This document shows positions 54,175 through 62,303 of a DNA stretch of 64,000 nt, one piece after another; within the stretch, counting starts at the first letter, position 1, and every line of letters starts with the position of its first letter. A program made the translations under genes and the position numbers. Source of the stretch: Aquabacterium olei (lineage in GTDB: Bacteria > Pseudomonadota > Gammaproteobacteria > Burkholderiales > Burkholderiaceae_C); assembly GCF_003100395.1 (NCBI RefSeq), contig NZ_CP029210.1, forward strand, positions 3,658,001-3,722,000. Direction: 5' to 3'. The notes beneath the pieces were generated by a model that saw only the letters and a program-made list of their open reading frames with translations, had not been told where the DNA came from and searched no databases.

Positions 54175-56360
54175 CAATTCACCATCTCCAGTTGGGACCA
54201 GGCGCTGGGCACGGCCGGGTCCGCCTGTTCATTGTGGACCGCAAACCGGGAGACGCTCCCTGGGTCGCGTTGCCGCAGCCAGTTCAGGAGGTCCGGACCC
54301 GACATGGGGCGCGCATACAGAAACCCCTGCAGTTCGTCGCAGTCCAGGTCACGCAGGATGGCCGCCTGGGCCTCGGTTTCCACGCCTTCGGCCACCACCG
54401 TCATCCCCAGGGCATGGGCCAGGCGCACGACGGCGCCCGCAATCGCCTGAGCGTCGTGGCTGGTGTCGAGGTCGCGCACGAAACTGCGGTCGACCTTGAG
54501 TTGACGCGCGGGCAGGCGGCGCAGGTAGCTGAGGCTGGAATAGCCGGTGCCGAAGTCGTCGATGGACAGCTGCACGCCGATGGCGTCGAGCATGTCGAAC
54601 ACGCGGATCGACGCATCCACATCGTCCATCGCCACGGACTCGGTGATTTCGAGGATGAGCATGCGTGCCGGCACGCGGTGGCGCCGCAGTGCCTCGCGCA
54701 CACACGCCTCGAGGTCGTGCTGGCGCAGCTGGTGGGCCGACAGGTTCACGGCCACCGGCACGTCGGCGCCCGCCTCGTGCCACAGGCGCACCTGGCGGCA
54801 GGCCGCGTCCAGCACCCACTGCCCCAGTTCACCGATCAGGCCGAAGCGTTCGGCCACCGGGATGAACACCGCCGGGCTCACCGCGCCGTGCACCGGGTGC
54901 TGCCAGCGCAGCAGTGCTTCGACGCCGGCCAGCATGCCGTCGGCCGCGCGCAGCTTGGGCTGGAAGTGGAGCGCGAGCTGTCCGCGCTCGATTGCGTGGC
55001 GCAGTTCACGCTGCAGCTCGACCTGGTCCGTGCCATCCAGGTCCATGCCGTGCCGGTACACGCAGTAGGCATTGCCGCCGGCACGGCGCACGGTCAGCAT
55101 GGCATCGGCCGCGTGGGCCATGAGCTGGGCCACCGAGGCGCTGGCGGGGTGCCGCGCCACACCCACCGAGCAGGTCAGGCGGATGTCCTGGTCGTCGACC
55201 TGGCACGGCGCACGCATGGCTTCGACCAGCCGCTGCGCCACATGGGCCAGGCGGACCTCGTCGTGCCAGCCGCGGCACAGCAGGAGAAACTCGTCGGCGT
55301 CGGTGCGACCAACCACGTCCTGCTCGCGCACCAGGCCGCCCAGTCGCCAGGCCAGCTGGCGCAGCACCAGGTCGCCGAAGGCGTCGCCGTAGCGCTCGGT
55401 CAGGTCGCGGAAGCCGTCCAGGCCGATGCGCAACACCGCGGGCGGGTCGATGGCCGCGGCCGGGCCTTCCAGCATCTCGGCCAGCCGTTGCTCGAAGGCC
55501 TGGCGCTTGTAAAGCCCGGTGAGCGCGTCGCGCTGCACGGCCTGGTCCAGCGCCTCGCTGGCATCGTCGAGGTGGCGGCGCAGTTCTTCCCGCATCCGGT
55601 GCGCGCGGGCATCCAGCACGGCCGCCACGTGCACCAGCACGCACACCACCAGGGCCACGGCCGGCAGCAGCCACAGCAGCGTGGCCCCCGACAGCTGCCC
55701 GACGCTCAGGCAGCGAGCCCCTTCGGGCACGCCGGCCGCCGAGACCATCAGCGCCTGGCCGAAGCGGAAGGCCGTCCCCAGCACCAGCGCGACCACCACA
55801 TCGGCCTGCAAAGGCAGCGCCCGGCGCACCATGCCGCGCAGACTGGGCGCCAGCACCGTGCCGGTGAACAAGGTCACGCTCAGTGAGGCGGCCACCAGCG
55901 CAGGCGACCACTGCACCCCGGGGGCCAGCACGCGGGATTCGACGGCGGTGGCCGCCACCACGGCCAGCCCGCCTGCCATCACCAGCCCGCCAACCAGCCT
56001 CACCCAGGGGCGGGGCGCGCGGCGTGCATACAAGGCAATGGTGAGCGCACTGACCGTGACGGCAGGCAGCCAGGACACCAGCACCAGCACCGGCACGTAG
56101 CCGACTTCGATGGGCAGTCGTTCGGCGACCAGGCCAAGCAGGCTGACGGCCCAGATGCCCGTGCCTGCCGCCAGCGAGCCCACCAGACCCCAGGCCAGTG
56201 CGGCGTCGCGGTCGGCCGCCTGCACGCGGCGAACCACCTGCCCCTGCAGGTAGATCAGGTAGACCGCGAGCAGCCAGGCTGCCAGATGGGCAAGACCGTC
56301 GTGCTCGACGGCCATGAGGGTGGGAGACATGCGCCTTTCCTGCCGGCGGCGCCTCGACAT
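54174..56360 (-). CDS. Degenerate MHYT-GGDEF-EAL membrane protein, probable phosphodiesterase
   Basis: Membrane-bound EAL protein. About seven N-terminal helices (20-250) align with the MHYT sensor domain: the first repeat reads GIWAVSLLG where the family has GIW-x-MH-x-x-G, so the metal-binding Met-His is Val72-Ser73. The GGDEF domain is also degenerate (TDADEF at 353-358), which should abolish cyclase activity. The EAL domain is complete ([47 protein letters not shown]). Two starts have good ribosome-binding sites, 56360 (AGGAG) and 56330 (AGGA). The EAL domain is very similar to that of the overlapping downstream gene, suggesting tandem duplication. Confidence 0.88.
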   Translation of the reverse strand: MSRRRRQERRMSPTLMAVEHDGLAHLAAWLLAVYLIYLQGQVVRRVQAADRDAALAWGLVGSLAAGTGIWAVSLLGLVAERLPIEVGYVPVLVLVSWLPAVTVSALTIALYARRAPRPWVRLVGGLVMAGGLAVVAATAVESRVLAPGVQWSPALVAASLSVTLFTGTVLAPSLRGMVRRALPLQADVVVALVLGTAFRFGQALMVSAAGVPEGARCLSVGQLSGATLLWLLPAVALVVCVLVHVAAVLDARAHRMREELRRHLDDASEALDQAVQRDALTGLYKRQAFEQRLAEMLEGPAAAIDPPAVLRIGLDGFRDLTERYGDAFGDLVLRQLAWRLGGLVREQDVVGRTDADEFLLLCRGWHDEVRLAHVAQRLVEAMRAPCQVDDQDIRLTCSVGVARHPASASVAQLMAHAADAMLTVRRAGGNAYCVYRHGMDLDGTDQVELQRELRHAIERGQLALHFQPKLRAADGMLAGVEALLRWQHPVHGAVSPAVFIPVAERFGLIGELGQWVLDAACRQVRLWHEAGADVPVAVNLSAHQLRQHDLEACVREALRRHRVPARMLILEITESVAMDDVDASIRVFDMLDAIGVQLSIDDFGTGYSSLSYLRRLPARQLKVDRSFVRDLDTSHDAQAIAGAVVRLAHALGMTVVAEGVETEAQAAILRDLDCDELQGFLYARPMSGPDLLNWLRQRDPGSVSRFAVHNEQADPAVPSAWSQLEMVN

Positions 56361-56484
56361 GAGGGCACTCCTGCGCCGGGCGGATGGCTCACAGACACAT
56401 CCGTGATCGTTTATCGGCAGGCATGTCGGCAACTTGAGCCCGGAGGCCCGTTGCCGGATTCGGACGCCGCGCGTCCGATGGGGG

Positions 56485-56763
56485 TCAGTGCATCACGACT
56501 GGCTGCTGCGCCATGCCGGCATAGCGCTCCAGATAGGCGTCGAATTCCTCGACGCTGGGTGCGCTCTCGATCAGGGCCTCGACGCCTTCCTTGAAGGACT
56601 CGGCCAGCGCCCCCTCGATGAAGATCTCCTTGCGGGCGAACTTGTCGACGATTTCGAAGCCACCGCGGGTCAGCGTCGCGGTCGCATCGGCCGGGGCGAC
56701 GGCATCGCCGGGCAGCTCGATCTGCACGACGGCGTAGCTGTCTGAGTTGTAAAGCATGTGCAT
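56485..56763 (-). CDS. DUF3567 family protein
   Basis: Small conserved cytosolic protein, 92 residues, function unknown, characteristic of Burkholderiales. The family pattern is complete: MLYNSDSYAVVQIELPG, TLTRGGFEIVDKFARKEIF, IEGALAESFKEGVEALIE and the end QQPVVMH. The start at 56763 has GGAG upstream; a second Met (56757) matches the alternative family start. It stands alone between the MHYT gene and the lipid-modification operon. Confidence 0.92.
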   Translation of the reverse strand: MHMLYNSDSYAVVQIELPGDAVAPADATATLTRGGFEIVDKFARKEIFIEGALAESFKEGVEALIESAPSVEEFDAYLERYAGMAQQPVVMH

Positions 56764-56949
56764 GAGCGGGTACTCCAGGGCCCCAAGGGCCTCACCGCGA
56801 CACGTGGGGGCACGCGTCCAGACTGCAAGGCCATCATGATCGGACCATCGGTTGCGTCACTCCCCGACTTGAGTGCTCGCTTCCGCCTGTGGGCGGGGAG
56901 CGTGGCCGAATGCACGCACACGGCGCACCCGGCGGGGCGAGCGGGCGAC

Positions 56950-57429
56950 TCAGCCGCGCATGGCGCGGCGCTTGAGCCACCGCATCAACCCGCCCAGCAC
57001 GGGCAGCTTCTCGTAGAGCTCTTCGGCCGCGTCCCAGTAGTCGCGGTGGTCGGCAATCAGGCCGTGGGCATCGAAACGCAGGTGCGTCGCCCCCCGGACC
57101 ACCTGCCAGACGGTGTCGCCCTTGAAGCGGAAGCGGAAATCCCAGGTAAGAAAGGCCTGGTTGCCCTGCGCCAGCCGGTCCCGCACGACGAAGTGCGGCG
57201 TGTCGAGCGCGCGGAACATGTGGGCAAACACCGCCTCGATCTCGAGCAGGCCTTCGACCTCGTTGAACGGGTCCTTGAAGCTGGCGTCCACGGCGTAGAT
57301 GCGATCGAGGTGCCCCAGGTCCTGGGCCTTGAGGCATTCGAAGAAGGCGACCACCCGGGGCAACGCCTGCTGGGCGACGCTGCCGGGCGGGGTGGGCAGA
57401 GGGGTCACGCTCATGTCGGTGTCGGCCAT
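56950..57429 (-). CDS. NTF2-like / SnoaL-type family protein
   Basis: Cone-shaped NTF2-fold protein of about 159 residues, last gene of the operon starting at 63670. Recognisable segments: FFECLKAQDLGHLDRIYAVD, ASFKDPFNEVEGLLEIEAVF, then HLRFDAHGLIADHRDYWDAA. These match the nuclear-transport-factor-2-like family, members of which are isomerases, cyclases or binding proteins. The ending LPVLGGLMRWLKRRAM is a helical tail. Start choice is uncertain: 57429 (MADTDM), 57414 (MSVTPL) or 57453 are all in frame. It begins 46 bp after the SDR gene. Related proteins accompany cfa-like clusters in other proteobacteria. Confidence 0.8.
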   Translation of the reverse strand: MADTDMSVTPLPTPPGSVAQQALPRVVAFFECLKAQDLGHLDRIYAVDASFKDPFNEVEGLLEIEAVFAHMFRALDTPHFVVRDRLAQGNQAFLTWDFRFRFKGDTVWQVVRGATHLRFDAHGLIADHRDYWDAAEELYEKLPVLGGLMRWLKRRAMRG

Positions 57430-57475
57430 GGGGCGGCAAGAAGGTGAAGGCATTGTGCGCCGAGGCGGCGGCGGC

Positions 57476-58255
57476 TCACACCCCGGTGCCCCGCTTGACA
57501 AGCGGGAAATACCACGCATGCGGCAGAAGCCGCATCAACTTGAGCCACAGGGTGAAGCGGCGCGGAAAGTGGATCTCATAGTGCCCGCGCTGCCAGCCCT
57601 GCACGATGGCCTCGGCGGCCTGCGCCGGCGTGAGCAGGGCCGGCATCGTGAAGTCGTTGGCCGCGGTCATGGGGGTCTGCACGAAGCCGGGGTTGACGAC
57701 GGACACGCCAATGCCCAGCGGGGCCAGGTCGAGGTAGAGCACATCGGCCAGGTTGTGCAGCGCGGCCTTGGTCGGCCCGTAGGCCAGGGCCTTGGGCAGG
57801 CCGCGGTAGCCTGCCACGCTGGCCACGAGGCTGAGGTGGCCGCTGCCCTGCGTACGCAGCGTGGGCAACACCACTGCGAGCAGGCGCAGCACCCCCTCGT
57901 AGTTCACCTGCAGGTGGCGCACGGCCTCGTCAAGATCGAAGTCCTCCGCACGCATGGGCTGGTAGTGGCCAGCGCAGTAAGCCACGAGGTCGAGCCGGCC
58001 GGAAGGCGACCACGCCACCAGACGGTCGTGGGCGGCCTGCAGCGCACCGGGCTCGGTGGCATCCACCGGCAGGGCCAGGCTGCCCGGGTGGGCTCGGGCG
58101 AATGCATCGAGCGCCGCCGCCTGACGGCCCGACACGGCCACCCGCGCGCCGAGCGCATGCAGCCGGGCAGCGGTGGCCTGGCCGATGCCGCTGGATGCGC
58201 CCACCAGCCAGACGGTGCGGCCCTGCCAGTCGGTCACGGGGGGGTTGAGCGCCAT
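57476..58255 (-). CDS. SDR family NAD(P)-dependent oxidoreductase
   Basis: Classical short-chain dehydrogenase, 259 residues. Cofactor motif GASSGIG (19-25), an Asp near 65 for the adenine pocket, and the catalytic triad Ser146, Tyr159 and Lys163 (AYGPTKAALHN) are all present. The C-terminus (FTLWLKLMRLLPHAWYFPLV) is hydrophobic and could touch the membrane, in keeping with a lipid substrate. It starts 20 bp after the DUF3833 gene in the operon. The substrate is unknown. Confidence 0.9.
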   Translation of the reverse strand: MALNPPVTDWQGRTVWLVGASSGIGQATAARLHALGARVAVSGRQAAALDAFARAHPGSLALPVDATEPGALQAAHDRLVAWSPSGRLDLVAYCAGHYQPMRAEDFDLDEAVRHLQVNYEGVLRLLAVVLPTLRTQGSGHLSLVASVAGYRGLPKALAYGPTKAALHNLADVLYLDLAPLGIGVSVVNPGFVQTPMTAANDFTMPALLTPAQAAEAIVQGWQRGHYEIHFPRRFTLWLKLMRLLPHAWYFPLVKRGTGV

Positions 58256-58275
58256 GCGAACAGCTCCTGCGGGCG

Positions 58276-58878
58276 TCAGGGTTTGTGGAAGGACAGCGTG
58301 ACCTCGCCCAGCGTGATGCCGAACTTGCTCATCACCGCCTTGTTGAGCATCACGTGCTCGTCCATGAGGTACATCCAGTCGTCGAACTGCACGTGGTAGA
58401 TGCGGCCATCGACCGGCAGCGCCAGCGTGTAGCGCCAGTTCAGCGCATTGCCGGCCGACTGCCCCGTGGCCTGGCCGACCACATCGTCGGCCTCGCCCTG
58501 CCAGCGGCCCTGCCCCAGGTCGGTCAGGCGCCAGACGCGGCGCTGCGTGGTGCCATCGCTGTAGACGAAGTCCTCTTCGAGCACGCCCCGTGGGCCGTCC
58601 CAGCGGCCGACCAGCTTCACCGTGAAGCGCTTGACGACGCGGCCCGCGCGGTCGGTGAAGAGACCGTGCGCGGTGAGCGGGCCGTTGAAGTAGCTGCGCA
58701 GATCGAGGGCCGGCTTTTCGGCGGCGTAGTCGGACGGCGCGGGAGGAGAGGCACAGCCGGCCAGACCACCGGCCAGGCCCAGCGCCAGGCCACCGGCCCC
58801 GAGTGCGGACAGCATGCGACGGCGGCCCGGCGACGGTGGGACGGCATGGGCGGAATCGGGCAGGAGATGAGGTTTCAT
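58276..58878 (-). CDS. DUF3833 family lipoprotein
   Basis: A 200-residue lipoprotein. The signal segment (MLSALGAGGLALGLAGG) ends with LAGC (Cys42). The mature part has the DUF3833 pattern: LDLRSYFNGPLTAHGLFTDR, VKRFTVKLVGRWDG, LEEDFVYSDG, FDDWMYLMDEHVMLNK and GEVTLSFHKP. The fold is lipocalin-like, so binding of a lipid or steroid-like molecule is plausible. The ATG at 58878 is used; the ORF continues upstream in the overlapping MFS gene and is rejected there. It lies 40 bp after the MFS gene. Confidence 0.88.
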   Translation of the reverse strand: MKPHLLPDSAHAVPPSPGRRRMLSALGAGGLALGLAGGLAGCASPPAPSDYAAEKPALDLRSYFNGPLTAHGLFTDRAGRVVKRFTVKLVGRWDGPRGVLEEDFVYSDGTTQRRVWRLTDLGQGRWQGEADDVVGQATGQSAGNALNWRYTLALPVDGRIYHVQFDDWMYLMDEHVMLNKAVMSKFGITLGEVTLSFHKP

Positions 58879-58918
58879 GGTGTCCACCACAGCAGGTTGA
58901 ATCGGGGGGCCGGGACGC

Positions 58919-60181
58919 TCAGGCCAGCGCCGGGTGGTGCCGCCAGCGCCAGCACAGGGCGAGCGCCAGCAGCTTGAACAGACAGGGCAGGCCGCCATAG
59001 ACCAGCCCCAGGGCCAGCAGTGCCTCGGGGTCGCGCGCGCCGGGCGTGTAGCCAAGGGCCTGCAGCAGTGGCAAGGCCAGGCCGGCGGCCAGGGCGAGGT
59101 TGAGCTTGGTCGCCCACTGCCACCAGCCGGCGAAGGCCCCCTCGGCCTGGCCGGCCTGGCCTGCACGCTGCACCACGCCGGTCAGCAGCGTGCCGGGCGC
59201 CGTGAGGTCGGCCCCGAGCGCCCAACCCGCGGCCAGACACACCAGCAGGTAGCCGGTGGTGTCGCCCGCGCCCAGCGCGTTCACGCAGGCAAAGGCGGCG
59301 GTGGCCAGCGCCATGCCCAGGGCCCAGCTGCGCATCGGCCCCAGCCGGGCCAGCACGCGCAGCCACCAGGGCACGCTGAGCGCGCCCGTCAGAAAGTAGG
59401 CCCCCAGGCAAAGCGGCGCCCAGGCCGGGGCCTGCAGGCGGTCGTGGATGAAGAACAGCACCAGCGTGGCCGGCACGGCGCTCGCAATGCCGTTGACCAG
59501 GAACAGCGCGATCAGCCGCCGGAATCCCGCGAAACGCCACGGGCGCCACAGCGTGCTGGTCGACGGGACCGACTGGCTGTCCGCTGCATGACCCGACGGG
59601 GTGGGCCCCCGCCACAGCGCCAGCAGGCCCATGACCAGGGTGCAGGCCAGCGCCACGGCCGTCCAGCCCGGGCCCGCCTGTGTGGCCAGCACATTGGCCA
59701 GCAGCACCCCCGCCAGCCCGAAGCCTTCACGCCATGCCACCAGCCGCGCCCGCTGCACCGGCACGCCACCCAACCGCGTGCCCCACGCCAGATGCGCGAC
59801 GCTGGCCAGGCTGTAGGCGCCGAAGGTGACCAGCAACGTGCCGGCACACCAGCCCAGCAGCGCCCCCTGGCCCTGTACCGGCGGAAAGAAAAGCGCCACA
59901 AAGGCCAGCACCAGCACGGCGGCACTCGCCAGCACGGCGCCCCGGGCCCGAGCCGGACGATGCAGCAGGCGATCCACCCAGCCACCCAGCCAGGGGTCGA
60001 TCAAGGCATCGCCCAGGCGAGTCAACAGCAGGATGGCGCCCAGCAGGCTCAGCGGCACGCCCAGCGTCTGCCCATAGTGCTGCGGCAGCACCACATACAG
60101 CGGCACCGCCACGAACGCCAGCGGCAGACCCAGCAGGCCATAACGCGCGCTGGCGGCGTGGGGCAGCGGGGTGGCGCTCAT
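58919..60181 (-). CDS. MFS transporter (GPH-like)
   Basis: Twelve-helix transporter of 420 residues in the glycoside-pentoside-hexuronide:cation symporter style. The start GLLGLPLAFVAVPLYVVLPQ and the loop LLLTRLGDALIDPWLGGWVD are typical, followed by LASVAHLAWGTRL. Despite the family name, copies inside cfa/DUF1365 operons are unlikely to be sugar carriers; lipid or lipid-precursor movement is an inference from context. The ATG at 60181 lies 11 bp after the methyltransferase stop. Confidence 0.85.
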   Translation of the reverse strand: MSATPLPHAASARYGLLGLPLAFVAVPLYVVLPQHYGQTLGVPLSLLGAILLLTRLGDALIDPWLGGWVDRLLHRPARARGAVLASAAVLVLAFVALFFPPVQGQGALLGWCAGTLLVTFGAYSLASVAHLAWGTRLGGVPVQRARLVAWREGFGLAGVLLANVLATQAGPGWTAVALACTLVMGLLALWRGPTPSGHAADSQSVPSTSTLWRPWRFAGFRRLIALFLVNGIASAVPATLVLFFIHDRLQAPAWAPLCLGAYFLTGALSVPWWLRVLARLGPMRSWALGMALATAAFACVNALGAGDTTGYLLVCLAAGWALGADLTAPGTLLTGVVQRAGQAGQAEGAFAGWWQWATKLNLALAAGLALPLLQALGYTPGARDPEALLALGLVYGGLPCLFKLLALALCWRWRHHPALA

Positions 60182-60192
60182 CGTCAAGCGCC

Positions 60193-61476
60193 TCAGCCCG
60201 GCTTGCGCAGCGTGTACTGCACGACGTCGGTGTTGCCCATGTCGAAGGCGGCTTCGCAATAGGCGAGGTAGAACTCCCAGATGCGCTGGAAACGCTCGTC
60301 GAAGCCCAGGCGCTGCACCTGCTGGATGTGGCGATGGAACTCGGCACGCCAGCGCCGCAGCGTTTCGGCGTAGTCGGGCCCGAAGGCCAGGCTGTTGACC
60401 ACCTCCAGGCCGGCACGCGCGGCTTCGGCGCGGAAGGCGGCGTCGCTCGGCAGCATGCCGCCCGGGAAGATGTACTGCTGGATGAAGTCGGTCGACTTCA
60501 CATAGCGGTCGAACAGGTCATCGCGGATGGTGATGGTCTGCAGGCAGGCGCGGCCACCGGGCTTCAGGCAGCGGTTCAGCGTCTGGAAGTAGCTGCCCCA
60601 GTACTCCTTGCCCACGGCCTCGAACATCTCGATGGAGACGACGGCGTCGAAGGGCTCGTCGGCGATGTCGCGGTAATCCTGCAGCCGCAGGTCGGCCCAG
60701 GCCGAGAGCCCCGCACCCGCCATGCGGTCGCGGGCCCATTGCAGCTGCTCGGTCGACAGCGTCACGCCGGTGACGTGTGCGCCGCATTCGCGTACGGCGA
60801 TCTCCGCCAGGCCACCCCAGCCGCAGCCGATTTCCAGCACGCGCTGGCCGCCCCCCTCGGCGCGCACCCCGGCTTCGCGCAGCGCACGCCGCACCTTGGC
60901 GTGCTGCGCATCGGCCATGGGCTGGTCGAGGTCGCCCTCGAACCAGGCGCTCGAGTAGCTCATCGTGTGATCCAGCCACAGCCTGTAGAAGGCGTTGCCC
61001 AGATCGTAATGCGCATGGATGTTGCGCCGGCTGTTGGCCCGCGTGTTGCGGTTGAGCAAGTGACGGATGCGGTAGGCCAGCCGGCCCCACCAGCGCCCGT
61101 AGACGGCCGACTCGATCTGCTCGCGGTTGGCGATCAGCACCTTGAGCAGCGCGGTCAGGTCGGGCGTGGTCCAATCACCGGCGATGTAGCCTTCGGCAAA
61201 ACCGATGTCACCGGATTTGAGCGCGGCCGAGCACATCGACCAGTTGTGCAGCCGCAGACCGGCACGCAACCCGTCGGCACCCGCGCGTACCTCGCCAAAG
61301 TGGGCGGTGCTGCCGTCCGGCCATTGCACATCGAGCACACCGACGCGCAGACGCTTCAGCAGGCGCCACACCATGCGCGCCGCCTGCGGGGCATCGGCCG
61401 GCAGGTCGTGCACGGCGCGGGGGGGCGTCGCGGGCTCGGTCGACGCAGAAGAAGCCAGGAGGGTGCTGCGGTTCAT
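60193..61476 (-). CDS. Cyclopropane-fatty-acid-synthase-like SAM methyltransferase
   Basis: SAM-dependent enzyme acting on double bonds of phospholipid acyl chains, 427 residues. SAM motif I is VLEIGCGWGG (213-222); post-motif regions are VTLSTEQLQWA and LQDYRDI. Compared with E. coli Cfa, Glu239 (Glu286 here), Ile268 (Ile315), Tyr317 (Tyr369) and Cys354 (Cys407) are kept. Bicarbonate ligands Cys139 and His266 are replaced by Ser176 (SYSSAW) and Gln313 (CLQTIT). The MFEAVGKEYW motif differs from MFEHVG of true synthases. This favours methyl transfer without ring closure. Its ATG overlaps the stop of the DUF1365 gene (ATGA). Confidence 0.9.
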   Translation of the reverse strand: MNRSTLLASSASTEPATPPRAVHDLPADAPQAARMVWRLLKRLRVGVLDVQWPDGSTAHFGEVRAGADGLRAGLRLHNWSMCSAALKSGDIGFAEGYIAGDWTTPDLTALLKVLIANREQIESAVYGRWWGRLAYRIRHLLNRNTRANSRRNIHAHYDLGNAFYRLWLDHTMSYSSAWFEGDLDQPMADAQHAKVRRALREAGVRAEGGGQRVLEIGCGWGGLAEIAVRECGAHVTGVTLSTEQLQWARDRMAGAGLSAWADLRLQDYRDIADEPFDAVVSIEMFEAVGKEYWGSYFQTLNRCLKPGGRACLQTITIRDDLFDRYVKSTDFIQQYIFPGGMLPSDAAFRAEAARAGLEVVNSLAFGPDYAETLRRWRAEFHRHIQQVQRLGFDERFQRIWEFYLAYCEAAFDMGNTDVVQYTLRKPG

Positions 61477-62303
61477 GGTGTGCGCGGTCCTTGAGGGCTC
61501 GGTGCCGGGCTGCCGCTGACGAAGTCGGCGGGCGGATGTGCAGGTTTGGTGTGAAAGGGCACGCGCTTGAGCCACAGCTTCAAGGCCTGCCAGTGGATGC
61601 GGGCCACGACGCCCCAGGTCATCAGCGGCCAGCGCCAGATCGCGCGGCGCACCGCCCGCGGCGTGAGGGGCTCGAGCGCCCCGCTGAGCGCGGTCTCGAT
61701 CAGCGGGCCATGCGCGTCGTCGTGGTCGACGCGGGCCACGACCCGGTCGCGCGTGCGCAGGAAGCGGAATCGGTACTGCCCGCCCAGCGCGCAGAACGGC
61801 GACACGTGGAAGACCTTGGCCGCCTGCTGCTCGCTGCCCCAGCCCAGCGACGGGCCCTGCAGGAGGTAGCAATGGCGCTCGCCAAAGGTGTTGTTGACCT
61901 CGGCGACGATGGCGTGCAGGACGCCATCGGCCCGGTGCACGTACCAGAAGCTCACGGGCTTGAAGGCATAGCCCAGCACACGGGGGTAGGTCTGGAGCCA
62001 GACCTCGCCGCGCGTCAGTGCCTCATCCCAGGCACCGGCCTCGCGCAGCAGCCCATCCAGCCACGCCAGCGCGTCCGGCCCGCCCGCGCCGTGGTCGGCA
62101 TCGTGAAAGCTCAACCAGCCGCGCGCATTGCGTCGCACGGCGTCCACGGGTTGCCGGGCCAGCGCCCGCAGCGGCAGCATCCAGAAGTAGCTCGGGTAGG
62201 CGAAGGCGTGCCGCGCCGGACGCAGCCGCGTGTGGCGGACCTGGCCAAAGCCGATCAGCGGGCGCACCGGCCCGACGAGATCGGTGGCCTGCGCGAGGCT
62301 CAT
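61473..62303 (-). CDS. DUF1365 family protein
   Basis: A 276-residue protein of the DUF1365 family, which almost always accompanies cfa-like methyltransferases and flavin amine-oxidase-like proteins. Family segments: GQVRHTRLRPARHAFAYPSY, LQTYPRVLGYAFKPVSFWYV, AEVNNTFGERHCYLL and KVFHVSPFCALGGQYRFRF. Function is not established; a role in unusual fatty-acid synthesis is suspected by association. The ATG at 62303 overlaps the stop of the FAD gene (ATGA), and its own stop overlaps the methyltransferase start in the same way, so the three proteins are translated in a coupled manner. Confidence 0.92.
   Translation of the reverse strand: MSLAQATDLVGPVRPLIGFGQVRHTRLRPARHAFAYPSYFWMLPLRALARQPVDAVRRNARGWLSFHDADHGAGGPDALAWLDGLLREAGAWDEALTRGEVWLQTYPRVLGYAFKPVSFWYVHRADGVLHAIVAEVNNTFGERHCYLLQGPSLGWGSEQQAAKVFHVSPFCALGGQYRFRFLRTRDRVVARVDHDDAHGPLIETALSGALEPLTPRAVRRAIWRWPLMTWGVVARIHWQALKLWLKRVPFHTKPAHPPADFVSGSPAPSPQGPRTP

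Noticed and set aside
56878..56902. GC-rich hairpin CGCTTCCGCC/GGCGGGGAGCG as a terminator
   Set aside because: One bulge, no T-tract on either strand, and it lies upstream of DUF3567 where a terminator of the lipid operon would need leftward polarity. Not supported strongly enough to list.
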